64,000 bases of DNA, from NCBI RefSeq assembly GCF_006337085.1, contig NZ_CP040882.1, positions 2,666,001 to 2,730,000 on the forward strand. The letters are read 5' to 3'. The notes beneath the pieces are model-generated. The model did no database searches. It saw only the letters and a program-made list of their open reading frames with translations, and was not told the origin of the DNA. Position numbers and translations under genes: made by a program. The stretch comes from Sutterella faecalis (GTDB lineage: Bacteria > Pseudomonadota > Gammaproteobacteria > Burkholderiales > Burkholderiaceae_F). This document shows positions 17,147 through 25,538 of the stretch, piece by piece. The first letter of the stretch is position 1. Every line of letters begins with the position of its first letter.

Positions 17147-18166
17147 TTAGCGACGGGCGCGGTCGATGATGACCGTCATGCCCGGGCGCAGTCCCTCCGT
17201 TTTTTCAACGGGTCTTGCGCGCACTTCAAACGTGCGGATGTCGTAGCCCGAAGACTGGCGCGTCGCGCGCCAGACGGCGTAGTCGCCCCGCGGGTTGATC
17301 CAGTAGACGCGGAAGGAAACGTTTTTGCCGAGAGCAGGAACTCTGGCCGCAAATTCCTTGCCGACCTCCATCCCGGGGAGCTCGTCCTCGCGCACGTTGA
17401 AGGTTGCCCAGCTGTCCTCGAGGTTCGTAACGAGAACGACCGGGAATCCGGCCGGCGCAATTTCGCCTTCGTGGAGCACGACGCGCGTGACTTCGCCCGA
17501 AGCCGGAGACCGGATGTCGGCTTCGCTCGCGAGGGACGAGGCTTCCTCAACGCCGCCAGCCGCCTGACGGGCGAGCGCTTCGGCAGCCGTTTTTTCCTGC
17601 CTGCGGGCTCCGTCCTCAAGTGCAGACACCTTGGCTTCGGCCGCAGCGACGAGTTTTTCAGCGCTTTCTCTTTGGGCGAGCACTTCGTCGCGGCGCTGCG
17701 CGCTGATGAGGCCTTCCTTCTGAAGCGCATCAACGCGCTTCCAGGAACTCTGGGCGAGCGCCAATCCGGCACGGGCGCGGGCGAGGTCGGCTCTGGCCGC
17801 ATCGAGCTCCTGCGTCCGGGGACCCTCATCGGCAAGCGACGCCTTTGCATCGGCCGCCGCCTGAAGGGCCTTCGCCTGAGCGACCTTCGCATTGATTTCG
17901 GGGAGCGCGAGACGCGCCACCGCGTCGCCTGCCTGCACCCGATCGCCCTCGCGGACGCTGATCGCGGCAATGCGTCCGGGAACCTTCGCGGAAACGGAGA
18001 CGGTGGTCGCGTCCATCATGCCCTGAAGCGGCACGGGTACAGGCGTCATCGCCTGCCAGATGCCCCAGCCGATGAAGGCGGCGGCGCCGAGAAGAACCAG
18101 GGCGCCGAAGACTGCGGGAAGAATGGAGGGTTTCTGAGCCTGACGGCCCGAAGCTGCGCTCTGCAT
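17147..18166 (-). CDS. HlyD-family periplasmic adaptor
   Basis: 339 aa. One N-terminal membrane anchor (residues about 15-38), a biotinyl-lipoyl half (VSAKVPGRIAAISVREGDRVQAGDAVA), a long Ala/Glu/Arg-rich coiled-coil hairpin (about 90-215), the second lipoyl half (DIRSPASGEVTRVVLHEGEIA) and a beta-barrel domain ending RPGMTVIID. Links the inner-membrane double permease to the TolC-like channel. The coiled-coil is long enough to reach an outer-membrane partner. Confidence 0.9.
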   Translation of the reverse strand: MQSAASGRQAQKPSILPAVFGALVLLGAAAFIGWGIWQAMTPVPVPLQGMMDATTVSVSAKVPGRIAAISVREGDRVQAGDAVARLALPEINAKVAQAKALQAAADAKASLADEGPRTQELDAARADLARARAGLALAQSSWKRVDALQKEGLISAQRRDEVLAQRESAEKLVAAAEAKVSALEDGARRQEKTAAEALARQAAGGVEEASSLASEADIRSPASGEVTRVVLHEGEIAPAGFPVVLVTNLEDSWATFNVREDELPGMEVGKEFAARVPALGKNVSFRVYWINPRGDYAVWRATRQSSGYDIRTFEVRARPVEKTEGLRPGMTVIIDRARR

Positions 18167-18232
18167 GACGGGTAGGGTAGAAAAAAAGAAATAGAGAAAA
18201 AGGAGGGAGGTTTTCTGAAGCCGGAAGATGCG

Positions 18233-19633
18233 TTATTCCACGCGCTTCAGATCCGGCCGGGAGAGCGTTGCGACAAAGTCCGGCATGACGCCCGCGGCGC
18301 CGTGGAGCATGGCCCAGGAGACGACGAATTTATAGGCGGCGGCGCGTTCGGCAATCTGCGCGCCCGTCATCTGCGTGCGGGCTTCGCGAACGTCGAGCGC
18401 GGTCGATAGCCCTTCGGCAAAGCTCGCTTCCCTGAGCCGCAGGTTTTCTTTCGCGAGCGCTACGGTCGAAGCCGTGAGGAGATATTCCTCGCGCGCCTGC
18501 GTGGTGCGCAGGAACGCGGTTTCAACGGCGCTTGCGAGCGCATTGTCGGCTTCCGCCTTCGCGGCTCTCGCCTTATCTTCCTGCGCGTGCGAGGCGGCAA
18601 GCGACGAGAAGCGGTCGCGGTTGTCCCAGAGCGTGAATTTGATGCCGAGCCCCACCATCCAGTCGGGTTCGACCGGCGTGAGGTAGTGCTTCACGAGGTT
18701 CTTCATGCCGAAGGCGAAGACCTGCGGATGAAAGGCGCTTTCAGCGGCCCTGACGCCTTCTCCGGCCTGACTCACCTGCGCGTCGATTCTCGCGAGCACG
18801 GGAGAATTGATCCTTGCGCGCGACTGCCATTCAGAAAGCGTTCCAAGGTCGCCCGTGAGAATGAAGAGCGGCGTTGCAAGCGTCGGCAATTCCTTTTCGC
18901 GAAGCGCGCTCATGAGCTCGGCTTCCGCCACGCGGGCGCTCGTTCCCGCAGACACGAGCTCGCGCCGGGCCGCATCGCGCGACACCTCGACCGACATGCG
19001 CTCGATCCGGGAAATAAGGCCCTTCTTTTCAAAGCGCATGGCGCGGTGAACCTGCTCTTCCTCGTCCTTAAGGCGCTCGCGGCGGAGTTCCTCCACCGAG
19101 CGCGCGAGCTGCACGCCCCAGTAGCGCATCGCGAGGTCGGCATCCTTTTCTTCAAGCCGGGCGCTCTGCGCGGCCGAAGCCTCCCGGACCTTGTGCTCGA
19201 GAAGGTTCTGCTGCGCCGTGATGGCGCCCCCCGTATAGAGGGGCCACGTGGCCGAGATCATCGCGCGCGGGCCCGAGAGGTCGAGCTCGTCCGAAAAGCG
19301 CATTGTGCTTGGAATTCGAATTGCTCCTTGCGAGAGGGCGCTCCCGAGCTGCTGCACGCTAGCCGGAATGTCGAGATTGAGGTCAAGGTCCTTCCGCCCT
19401 TCAATCTGCATCGCCGTAATGTCCACCTTGGGACCCGAGAGCGATTTGGCGCTCTCCGAAGCATGACGCGCGCGATTCACTTCAGCAGTGTCTGCGCGGA
19501 AGATGTCGGCGCGTTCGTGAAAGCGTGCGCGGGCGGCTTCGAAGGTAAGGGAGTCGTCCGCCGCCGCAGTGCCGGCACTCAGAAGTGCGCTGACTGCGAG
19601 TACGAGCGGAAGCGTGCGGAAAGGTACGGACAT
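18233..19633 (-). CDS. TolC-family outer-membrane efflux protein
   Basis: 466 aa. Signal peptide residues 1-25 (cleavage after TAAA), then the TolC/OEP fold: long Ala/Glu/Arg-rich helices with the repeated pattern of two OEP halves (for example LTFEAARARFHERADIFRADTAEVNRARHA and later ARAAKAEADNALASAVETAFLRTTQAREE). It is the first gene of the run, 66 nt before hlyD. Provides the outer-membrane exit duct of the export system. Confidence 0.88.
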   Translation of the reverse strand: MSVPFRTLPLVLAVSALLSAGTAAADDSLTFEAARARFHERADIFRADTAEVNRARHASESAKSLSGPKVDITAMQIEGRKDLDLNLDIPASVQQLGSALSQGAIRIPSTMRFSDELDLSGPRAMISATWPLYTGGAITAQQNLLEHKVREASAAQSARLEEKDADLAMRYWGVQLARSVEELRRERLKDEEEQVHRAMRFEKKGLISRIERMSVEVSRDAARRELVSAGTSARVAEAELMSALREKELPTLATPLFILTGDLGTLSEWQSRARINSPVLARIDAQVSQAGEGVRAAESAFHPQVFAFGMKNLVKHYLTPVEPDWMVGLGIKFTLWDNRDRFSSLAASHAQEDKARAAKAEADNALASAVETAFLRTTQAREEYLLTASTVALAKENLRLREASFAEGLSTALDVREARTQMTGAQIAERAAAYKFVVSWAMLHGAAGVMPDFVATLSRPDLKRVE

Positions 19634-19787
19634 GGGATGGAAGGCAAAGAGGTCGCGGGCTTCAAGCCCCGCTATTCAGGAAGGTAGGGATTCTATCGCG
19701 AGTATTCGGGCTATCCCATGTTCGCGGGAAGACTTTCAGTGGAGCGAGGCGCTTCGCTTCAGGTGCTCCCGGGAGCACAGGCAAAAA

Positions 19788-19859
19788 GAAGGCGCGGAAG
19801 CCTCGAGCTTCTGCGCCTTTTGAAGGAGAGAAATGGAGGCGTTCGTTTTGAGCGCCTCC
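19788..19859 (-). terminator. Two hairpins ending the flavoprotein/cytochrome run
   Basis: First: GGAGGCG (19835-19841) with CGCCTCC (19853-19859). Second: GAAGGCGCGGAAGC (19788-19801) with GCTTCTGCGCCTT (19807-19819), followed on the minus strand by TTTTTGC. A further 16-bp palindrome GTGCTCCCGGGAGCAC lies at 19763-19778. Confidence 0.8.
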
Positions 19860-19881
19860 GGGCAAACGGGTTATGGGAAAA

Positions 19882-21369
19882 TCAGGCTTTGAGGGCCTTG
19901 ACGGCTTCCTTCGCAGAGAGGCGACCCCAGATCACGGCCGCCGTTAGCTGAGAGCCCACGATGTAGTCGTAATAGAAGAGACCGCCGATCGCATTGCCGC
20001 AGGCGAAGAGCCCCGGAACCGGCTGGTTTTCGCCGTTCAGAACCTCGCCGTTCTTGCCGATCTTCGGGCCGCCGAAGGTGGCCGTCATGCCGCCCTGGAA
20101 GGCAAAGGCCATGAAGGGGCCCTTTTCAATGAGGCGGGGCTTCTCTAGCGTGTTGGGAGGCGTGAGCTGATCGGCTTTGCCGGCCTTCACGGTAGCGTTG
20201 TAGTCGGCAATCGTCTTCTCAAGCGTCTTTTCATTGACGCCCATCGAGCGCGCAAGTTCGGCGATGGTATTCCCCCTGGCAATCGGGGCCTTCGCTTTTT
20301 CATAGCGGGTGATGCGGGTCGCGACCGTGTCGATGTCCTTCACCTGACTGTCGATGATGATGAAGGCCCAGTTGTCCTTCGTGAGGAGCGGGAGCTCCTT
20401 CGCGACGGCGACGTAGGTCTTCTCTTCGTCAATGATGCGCTGGGCGCTCTTGTTGACGATGATGCCGTAGTTCACCATCGTGGAGGGATTGGCCTGATTG
20501 ACGCCGATCGGGCCGCCGTGGAACTGGTCCATGTTGACGAGATTCGGGAAGAAGGGCTTTGTGAGCGTGATGTTTTCGCCCATCATGAAGGCCGATCCGC
20601 GAAGCGGCATCCAGGCAACGCCGCCGCCCATGTACTTGCAGATCATTTCCTTATTGGCATGGAAGCCCCCGGTTGCAACCACGACGCCGCACTTCGAATC
20701 GATGTCGAGCGCGCCTTCAGTCTTTGAAACGGCAATGGCGCCCGTGCAGCGGAGCGTCGCAGACTTCTTGAGCTCGACTACCTTCGTATTCGTCATGAAG
20801 GTGATGTTCGGGTGCTTCTTCACTTCGGCGAGCATCTGCGAAGTGAGCTGCGCGCCGCCCGGCTTCTGCGGACCGTCGACGACGTGGCCGCGGACGGTGG
20901 CGGGCCACACTTCCTTCACCATCTTCTTCCACTTGATGCCGCAGCGCTTCGAGAGCCATTCGATGCAGTCGGCGCTCTTTTCGCAGTAGATGCGCGTGAG
21001 CGCCGGGTCGCCGCGGCCCAGGGAGACCGTCATCATGTCCTTGTAGAACTCGTCGATCGTGTCGGTGAGGCCGTTTTCCTTCTGAACGAAGGTGTTCGTC
21101 GCGTTGAAGTGGCCGCCCGCGTAGATCGTATTGCCGAAGGGCATGTTCATCTTTTCAAGGAGCGCCACTTTGGCGCCGAGGTCGGCGGCCTCGAGCGCTG
21201 CGGTCATGCCCGCGCACCCGGCGCCGATGACGACGAGATCAAACTTGAGCTTCTTGTATTCGCTCGATTCGGGAGCGGCTTCCTTGGCGGAGAGCGAACC
21301 CGCGGCGGTGGCGGCAACAGCGCCGAAGATGCCGGTGCGGATGGCGGAGCGGCGATTGAAATCTGGCAT
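19882..21369 (-). CDS. Tat-exported FAD-dependent reductase (fumarate/urocanate reductase-like)
   Basis: 495 aa. A Tat signal (NRRSAIRTGIFGAVAATAAG, residues 5-24) targets it to the periplasm. The FAD-binding motif VVIGAGCAGMTAALEAADLGAKVALLEK lies near residues 45-72, the capping domain in the middle, and GGMTATFGGPKI...VPGLFACGNAIGG near the C-terminus closes the FAD domain. This is the flavin half of flavocytochrome c fumarate reductase and relatives (UrdA, and enzymes for other alkenoic acids). It has no haem sites; the tetrahaem partner is the adjacent gene. The substrate cannot be read from the sequence. AAGGAG lies 6 nt before the start. A conserved promoter element and a Fur-like box lie upstream. 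Confidence 0.85.
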   Translation of the reverse strand: MPDFNRRSAIRTGIFGAVAATAAGSLSAKEAAPESSEYKKLKFDLVVIGAGCAGMTAALEAADLGAKVALLEKMNMPFGNTIYAGGHFNATNTFVQKENGLTDTIDEFYKDMMTVSLGRGDPALTRIYCEKSADCIEWLSKRCGIKWKKMVKEVWPATVRGHVVDGPQKPGGAQLTSQMLAEVKKHPNITFMTNTKVVELKKSATLRCTGAIAVSKTEGALDIDSKCGVVVATGGFHANKEMICKYMGGGVAWMPLRGSAFMMGENITLTKPFFPNLVNMDQFHGGPIGVNQANPSTMVNYGIIVNKSAQRIIDEEKTYVAVAKELPLLTKDNWAFIIIDSQVKDIDTVATRITRYEKAKAPIARGNTIAELARSMGVNEKTLEKTIADYNATVKAGKADQLTPPNTLEKPRLIEKGPFMAFAFQGGMTATFGGPKIGKNGEVLNGENQPVPGLFACGNAIGGLFYYDYIVGSQLTAAVIWGRLSAKEAVKALKA

Positions 21370-21434
21370 GTTTTCTCCTTTTGGTGGTGGCGTGTGGTGT
21401 TGGATCTTTAAAAGATCCTTGAAATCACAGGGAA

Positions 21435-21478
21435 ATTTTAGGAGAAAAGCGCCGATAAGTATGCTTGAGCCATCTCAA
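21435..21478 (-). promoter_or_regulatory. Promoter element 1, shared with the second flavoprotein gene
   Basis: Reading the minus strand: a dyad TTGAGATGGCTCAA (21465-21478; TTGA-N6-TCAA, similar to FNR/CRP-type sites), one base, then CATACTTATCGG, then a -10-like TAAAAT (21435-21440). The dyad centre is 34 nt from the -10 centre, the geometry of a class II activator site. The same parts at the same spacing occur upstream of the gene starting at 23481. Confidence 0.6.
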
Positions 21479-21482
21479 GAAA

Positions 21483-21499
21483 TTGAGAATGATTCTCAA
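21483..21499. promoter_or_regulatory. Fur-like box
   Basis: TTGAGAATGATTCTCAA is a perfect 8-1-8 palindrome close to the 7-1-7 Fur consensus TGATAATNATTATCA. It lies just upstream of the dyad of the flavoprotein promoter. Confidence 0.5.
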
Positions 21500-21507
21500 T
21501 CAAAAAA

Positions 21508-21597
21508 AGATCTCAGACCGCATCGAAGCGGAATCTGAGGTCTTTTTCGAGGGCTTTTCCGTCTTCAGGCTCCGGGGGTTTCCCCGGGAACCTGAAG
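21508..21597. terminator. Two hairpins between the cytochrome gene and the first flavoprotein gene
   Basis: AGATCTCAGA (21508-21517) with TCTGAGGTCT (21534-21543) is flanked by A7 on one side and T5 on the other, so it can terminate on both strands. A second stem, CTTCAGG (21563-21569) with CCTGAAG (21591-21597) plus inner CCGGGG/CCCCGG pairing, lies closer to the cytochrome stop. Both end transcription of the cytochrome run before the next promoter. Confidence 0.8.
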
Positions 21598-21610
21598 AAG
21601 CGTTCCGCGA

Positions 21611-21964
21611 TTACTTGCTGTGCGGAACCTGAAGCGAGAACTGATGGCACTGGTTGCACATGAGTTCGGACTTCTGGTGGCCCTTGTGGCAGTCCGTGCA
21701 GTTGACGTCGCCTAAGTGCGAGTAGTGCGGATTGGGTTCGTCCTGGGCGGTCTGCTTGGCGAGCGCCTCATAGCTGTGGCACTGCTTGCAGACGTCCTTC
21801 TTCACCTTCGCGCCTTCGGTCGGTGCGGTCTTGTGGCAGGTCTCGCACTTCTGGCCGTGGGCAAGATGGAAGTCAGCCGTGTAGTCGGAAGCGAGCGCCG
21901 ACGAGGAAAAAGCGGTGCCGAAGCAAAGCGCGGCGGCAAGAGCGATAAAGGTATTCTTGGTCAT
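21611..21964 (-). CDS. Small periplasmic tetrahaem cytochrome c
   Basis: 117 aa with a signal peptide (residues 1-25, cleavage after ALA) and four haem sites: CETCH, CKQCH, CTDCH, CNQCH, with further His residues for bis-His ligation (HLAHGQK, HYSHLGD). It corresponds to the N-terminal cytochrome domain of Shewanella flavocytochrome c fumarate reductase, here a separate polypeptide. It lies 20 nt after the second flavoprotein gene and before a terminator, so it is co-transcribed with that one. It probably carries electrons from a quinol dehydrogenase to the flavin subunits. Confidence 0.9.
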   Translation of the reverse strand: MTKNTFIALAAALCFGTAFSSSALASDYTADFHLAHGQKCETCHKTAPTEGAKVKKDVCKQCHSYEALAKQTAQDEPNPHYSHLGDVNCTDCHKGHQKSELMCNQCHQFSLQVPHSK

Positions 21965-21984
21965 TTTGAATTTCTCCCCGTGAT

Positions 21985-23481
21985 TCAGATCTTCGCCTTC
22001 TTGGCGCGGGCAGCCATTTCGCGGGCTGCAATGCGGCCGAAGACCGTAGCGGCGCCCAGCTGCGCGCCGCCCGCATAGTTGAAGTAGAAGATGCCGCCCG
22101 CGGCATTGCCCGCGGCGTAGAGGCCGGGGATGCTGCCGCCGTCAAGGCTCTGAATCTCAGCCTTGGTGTTGATGAGCGGGCCGCCGAAGGTGGCCGTCAT
22201 GCCGCCCTGGAAGGGGACGGCGTAGAAGGGAGCCTTCTGAACGGGATGGGGCTTCTTATAAGTGCAGGGAGGCGTCATTTCCTCGAGCTTCCCGGCGGCG
22301 AGCGCGTCGTTGTAGGCCTTCACTTCCTTGAGAACGTTCTTCTCGGGGAGGTTCACCTGCTTGCAGAGGGCTTCGAGCGTATCGGCCTTGCCGTAGGGGC
22401 TGTTGAGGCGGTCGAACTTGGCGATCACCTTCTCGAGCACGGGGCAGTCGCTGTCGACGATCACCCAGGCCTGGTTGTCGAGCGTCTGGAGCGCCGTCGT
22501 GCGGGCCTTCACCACATAGGTGTTGTTCTCGTCCATGAAGCGCTTGCCGGAGGTGTTAACCTGAACGCCGTAGCCGGAATTGAGCACGTCGGCGGGGTTC
22601 ACGTGCGTGACGCCGATGATCGGGCCGCAGTGGAACTGGTCCATGTTCACGAATTTCGCATAGAGAGGAAGCGTGAGGGAAACGTTTTCGCCGGTGGTCG
22701 ACTTCGAGCCGCGCAGCACCATGCGGGTGGCCCAGCCGCCGATGTAGCGGTCGACCATTTCAGGGTTGGCGGAGAAGCCGCCCGTCGTGAGGCAGACGCC
22801 GCCCTTCGCGAGCCATTCCTTCTGACCTTCGTCGGAGAGGGTCTTCACGCCCGTCACGCGGAAGTGGTCGTCGTGAAGGAGCTCGATCACCTTGTGCTCG
22901 TAGCGGATTTCGATGCCGCGCTTCTTCGCGGCAGCGAGGAGGTCCTGCACGAGGCGGGCGCCGCCCGTGATGCCGTCGCCCAGGACGCGGCAGGTGCGGC
23001 CGAGACGCGGATAGGGCATCGGACGGATCTTGCCGAACTTGACGCCGATATCCTTTTCCAGCCAGTCGATGCCTTCGGAAATGTTGTCCGTATAGGTGCG
23101 GTTCAGCGACTTGTCGCCCATCTGCTTGGAGATGTCCATCATCATGGCGTAGAAGGCGTCGGCCGTATCCTCGATGCCCTGTTCCTTCTGGTGCCGCGTG
23201 CCCCAGCCGCAGATGGAGCCGAGGGCGAAGATGGCGTTGCCGTCCGGACGGTCGCGCTTTTCAAAAAGCACTACCTTGGCGCCGAGATCGTGCGCCGTAA
23301 TGGCGGCGATCAGGCCCGCAGGGCCTGCGCCCACAATGATGGCATCATAGACCGGGGCCTTCGCCTGGCCTGCGGTCTTGGCTTCGGCAGCGCCGGCAAT
23401 GCCGGCGGCACCGGCGGCGGCTGCGCCGAAAATGGAAGTCTTCAAGAGGCCGCGGCGGGTCATATCCGTGCTCGACATCAT
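21985..23481 (-). CDS. Second Tat-exported FAD-dependent reductase (fumarate reductase-like)
   Basis: 498 aa paralogue of the flavoprotein at 19882-21369. Tat signal TRRGLLKTSIFGAAAAGAAG (residues 8-28), FAD motif IIVGAGPAGLIAAITAHDLGAKVVLFEK, and C-terminal GGMTATFGGPLI...IPGLYAAGNAAGG. Co-transcribed with the tetrahaem cytochrome. Two adjacent ATGs exist (23481, 23478); AGGAG is 4 nt from the first and 7 nt from the second, so the second may be the real start. Divergent from the sensor kinase gene with 212 nt between, which suggests control by that pair. Substrate unknown. Confidence 0.85.
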   Translation of the reverse strand: MMSSTDMTRRGLLKTSIFGAAAAGAAGIAGAAEAKTAGQAKAPVYDAIIVGAGPAGLIAAITAHDLGAKVVLFEKRDRPDGNAIFALGSICGWGTRHQKEQGIEDTADAFYAMMMDISKQMGDKSLNRTYTDNISEGIDWLEKDIGVKFGKIRPMPYPRLGRTCRVLGDGITGGARLVQDLLAAAKKRGIEIRYEHKVIELLHDDHFRVTGVKTLSDEGQKEWLAKGGVCLTTGGFSANPEMVDRYIGGWATRMVLRGSKSTTGENVSLTLPLYAKFVNMDQFHCGPIIGVTHVNPADVLNSGYGVQVNTSGKRFMDENNTYVVKARTTALQTLDNQAWVIVDSDCPVLEKVIAKFDRLNSPYGKADTLEALCKQVNLPEKNVLKEVKAYNDALAAGKLEEMTPPCTYKKPHPVQKAPFYAVPFQGGMTATFGGPLINTKAEIQSLDGGSIPGLYAAGNAAGGIFYFNYAGGAQLGAATVFGRIAAREMAARAKKAKI

Positions 23482-23515
23482 GCTTCTCCTGTTTTTTTGT
23501 TGTATATGAATGCTG

Positions 23516-23537
23516 AAAGGACTTCTGTTAGTCCTTT
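23516..23537. promoter_or_regulatory. Hairpin in the leader of the second flavoprotein gene
   Basis: AAAGGACT (23516-23523) pairs with AGTCCTTT (23530-23537). It lies between the inferred transcription start (about 23547) and the start codon, so it would be in the 5' leader. Confidence 0.4.
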
Positions 23538-23551
23538 TGGAGTCAGCCGGA

Positions 23552-23595
23552 AGTGTAGGTGCGTCCCACCGATAAGTATGGTTGCTTCAGAACAA
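23552..23595 (-). promoter_or_regulatory. Promoter element 2, shared with the first flavoprotein gene
   Basis: Minus strand: TTGTTCTGAAGCAA (23582-23595; TTG-N8-CAA), one base, CATACTTATCGG, then -10-like TACACT (23552-23557). The dyad-to--10 distance is 34 nt, as in element 1, and the conserved block ends 88 nt from the start codon (83 nt in element 1). Confidence 0.6.
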
Positions 23596-23693
23596 GAAAA
23601 AGGATTTTTCTGAAGTGAAGCTTAAAGTTTCTGCAGGATCTCTCGAAAGACGTTCGGTAGACTCCATTACATTGATCCTTCGGCATTTTTCTC

Positions 23694-25538
23694 ATGCATA
23701 AGGCCATTCTTTCTTTCTTTTTCGCAGGCTTTCTCCTTGCGTCTCTCCCCGGGCTTGCCCAGGCTGAGGAAGGCACCGGCCGTCAGGCTTCGGCGCAAAA
23801 GCAGATCCGCGTGGGTGTCGGCGCCTTTGCATTGCCCGAGCAGCGGGATGAATTTGATGCGGCAACCCTCACGACGCTCTTTGATACCTTCGGAATTGAG
23901 AACGTGACGGTGACGGACTACACGGTTGCTGATCTCGAGAAGGCCGTGAAGGCGGGCGAAGTCGACGTCTTCGTGAGCAGCTCCGGGGCGGCGAGGCGCT
24001 TTGCGCCTTTCGGCGCGAGGCCGCTTGCGACCAGCGTGGCGCCGGGCCTGAGGGACCCCAACCACAATGAAGGAACGGCGATCATTCTCCGCAAGGAAGA
24101 TGCAAGAACGCTCGCCGAACTCGAGGGTGCAAGGCTTTCGGCCAACATGGCCTGGGGCTTTTCGGGCTATCAGATCGCCATGGGTGAAGTCGCGGCGCTC
24201 GGGAAGAATCCGGACAAATTCTTCGGCCGCACCCAGTTCTTCAATCGCAGCGACTCGATGGAGTCGGTAGCCCGGTCCGTTGCCTCCGGAACGACGGACG
24301 TGGGGTTTCTGAGGCTCTGCGCCTTTGAGGAGCTGAGCCGCAAGCATCCGGAGGTGACGGGAAAGCTTCGCGTCCTCGCGCCCCCGAAGGGCGTCGACAC
24401 GAATGCGGTCGCCTGCGTCGTGAGCACAAGGCTCTATCCGGCGCACAGCCTTTCCGTCATGCCTACCGTGACGCCCGAGCTTTCGAGGAAGCTCCTCGTT
24501 GCTCTTCTCACCATGCCCGCGACGGAGAGCGGCCGCGAATGGTCGGTCGCGACGGACTTCCATGCGGTCGACAAGCTCCTCGAGGACTTGAGGATCGGTC
24601 CCTATGCGTATCTCAGGGACTGGACGATGAGCCGCTTCGTGGCGGCCTTCTGGCCTTATCTGCTGATTTTCCTTCTCGCGGTTGCGGGGCTTGCCTATCA
24701 CGGCTGGCGCCTCAAGGTCCTCGTGGCAAGAAGAGAGCGCGAGCTCGAGGAAGTGCACGTCCGCGAAGTCGAGCAGAGTCAGAGGATTGCGATGCTCCAG
24801 CGTGCGGGCGCCGTGGGGCAGCTCTCAAGCCTCATCGCGCACGAGGTGCACCAGCCGCTCTCTGCCATCCGCCTCTTTGCCGAAGGGCTCGAGCGGAGGG
24901 CTAAGGCCGGAAGCGCCACGAACGAGAGCGTTCTCAAAATCGCCGGTAGGATTGCCGGTCAGGCCGAACGCGCGGGGGCGATTGTCGACCGCGTGCGGGA
25001 CTATGCGCACCAGCGCGAGCCCGTTTTTCAGAGGATCCGGGTAGCGGATCTCGTTCAGCACATTCGTGAGACGTATCCGAAGCTCGAGGCAAAAACCGAA
25101 GTGATCATATCCCCGGAGGCGAGGCAAGCTGAAGTGCGCGGCAGCATCCTGGAGCTCGAGCTTGCCGTCGTGAATCTCATCCGAAATGCCGTGGAAGCTG
25201 TTCGAGGCGTCGGGAGCCCCCGGGTCGTCCTCGAAGTGAGCTCTGTCGGGAATAAAGTGCGCTTTGAGGTTTCCGACAACGGCCCTAAGCTTTCCGAAGA
25301 GAAAATCCGTGCGCTTGCGTCTCCCATTTCAAGCGAGAAGCCTGAAGGCCTCGGGCTCGGTCTCTCAATCGTGAAGCACCTCGTGGAACGCCATCAGGGA
25401 GAGCTCGTCTTCCGCTCCGGCGGGGGAGCCGCAGGGGAGGGGCTTGCTGCGGATATCATCCTGCCGACGGCCTCCCCGGATGCCGGGAATGAGAAGGAAG
25501 CAACGAAAGAAGAGAAGGAAAAGGAGATCCGCGCATGA
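23694..25538 (+). CDS. TtrS-like sensor histidine kinase with periplasmic binding domain
   Basis: 614 aa. Signal peptide or first anchor 1-25; a PhnD/TtrS-type periplasmic substrate-binding domain about 35-300 (IRVGVGAFA...VDVFVSSSGAARR...); one membrane helix about 318-338 (FWPYLLIFLLAVAGLAY); coiled linker; DHp domain with the phospho-acceptor His383 in SSLIAHEVHQPLSAIR; HATPase domain with N box LAVVNLIRNAVEAV, DNG motif and GLGLGLSIVKHL. The acidic/lysine tail ends in the ATGA overlap with the response regulator. Architecture matches TtrS, the tetrathionate sensor, but divergence from flavin reductase genes suggests it senses their substrate. Confidence 0.88.
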   Translation: MHKAILSFFFAGFLLASLPGLAQAEEGTGRQASAQKQIRVGVGAFALPEQRDEFDAATLTTLFDTFGIENVTVTDYTVADLEKAVKAGEVDVFVSSSGAARRFAPFGARPLATSVAPGLRDPNHNEGTAIILRKEDARTLAELEGARLSANMAWGFSGYQIAMGEVAALGKNPDKFFGRTQFFNRSDSMESVARSVASGTTDVGFLRLCAFEELSRKHPEVTGKLRVLAPPKGVDTNAVACVVSTRLYPAHSLSVMPTVTPELSRKLLVALLTMPATESGREWSVATDFHAVDKLLEDLRIGPYAYLRDWTMSRFVAAFWPYLLIFLLAVAGLAYHGWRLKVLVARRERELEEVHVREVEQSQRIAMLQRAGAVGQLSSLIAHEVHQPLSAIRLFAEGLERRAKAGSATNESVLKIAGRIAGQAERAGAIVDRVRDYAHQREPVFQRIRVADLVQHIRETYPKLEAKTEVIISPEARQAEVRGSILELELAVVNLIRNAVEAVRGVGSPRVVLEVSSVGNKVRFEVSDNGPKLSEEKIRALASPISSEKPEGLGLGLSIVKHLVERHQGELVFRSGGGAAGEGLAADIILPTASPDAGNEKEATKEEKEKEIRA

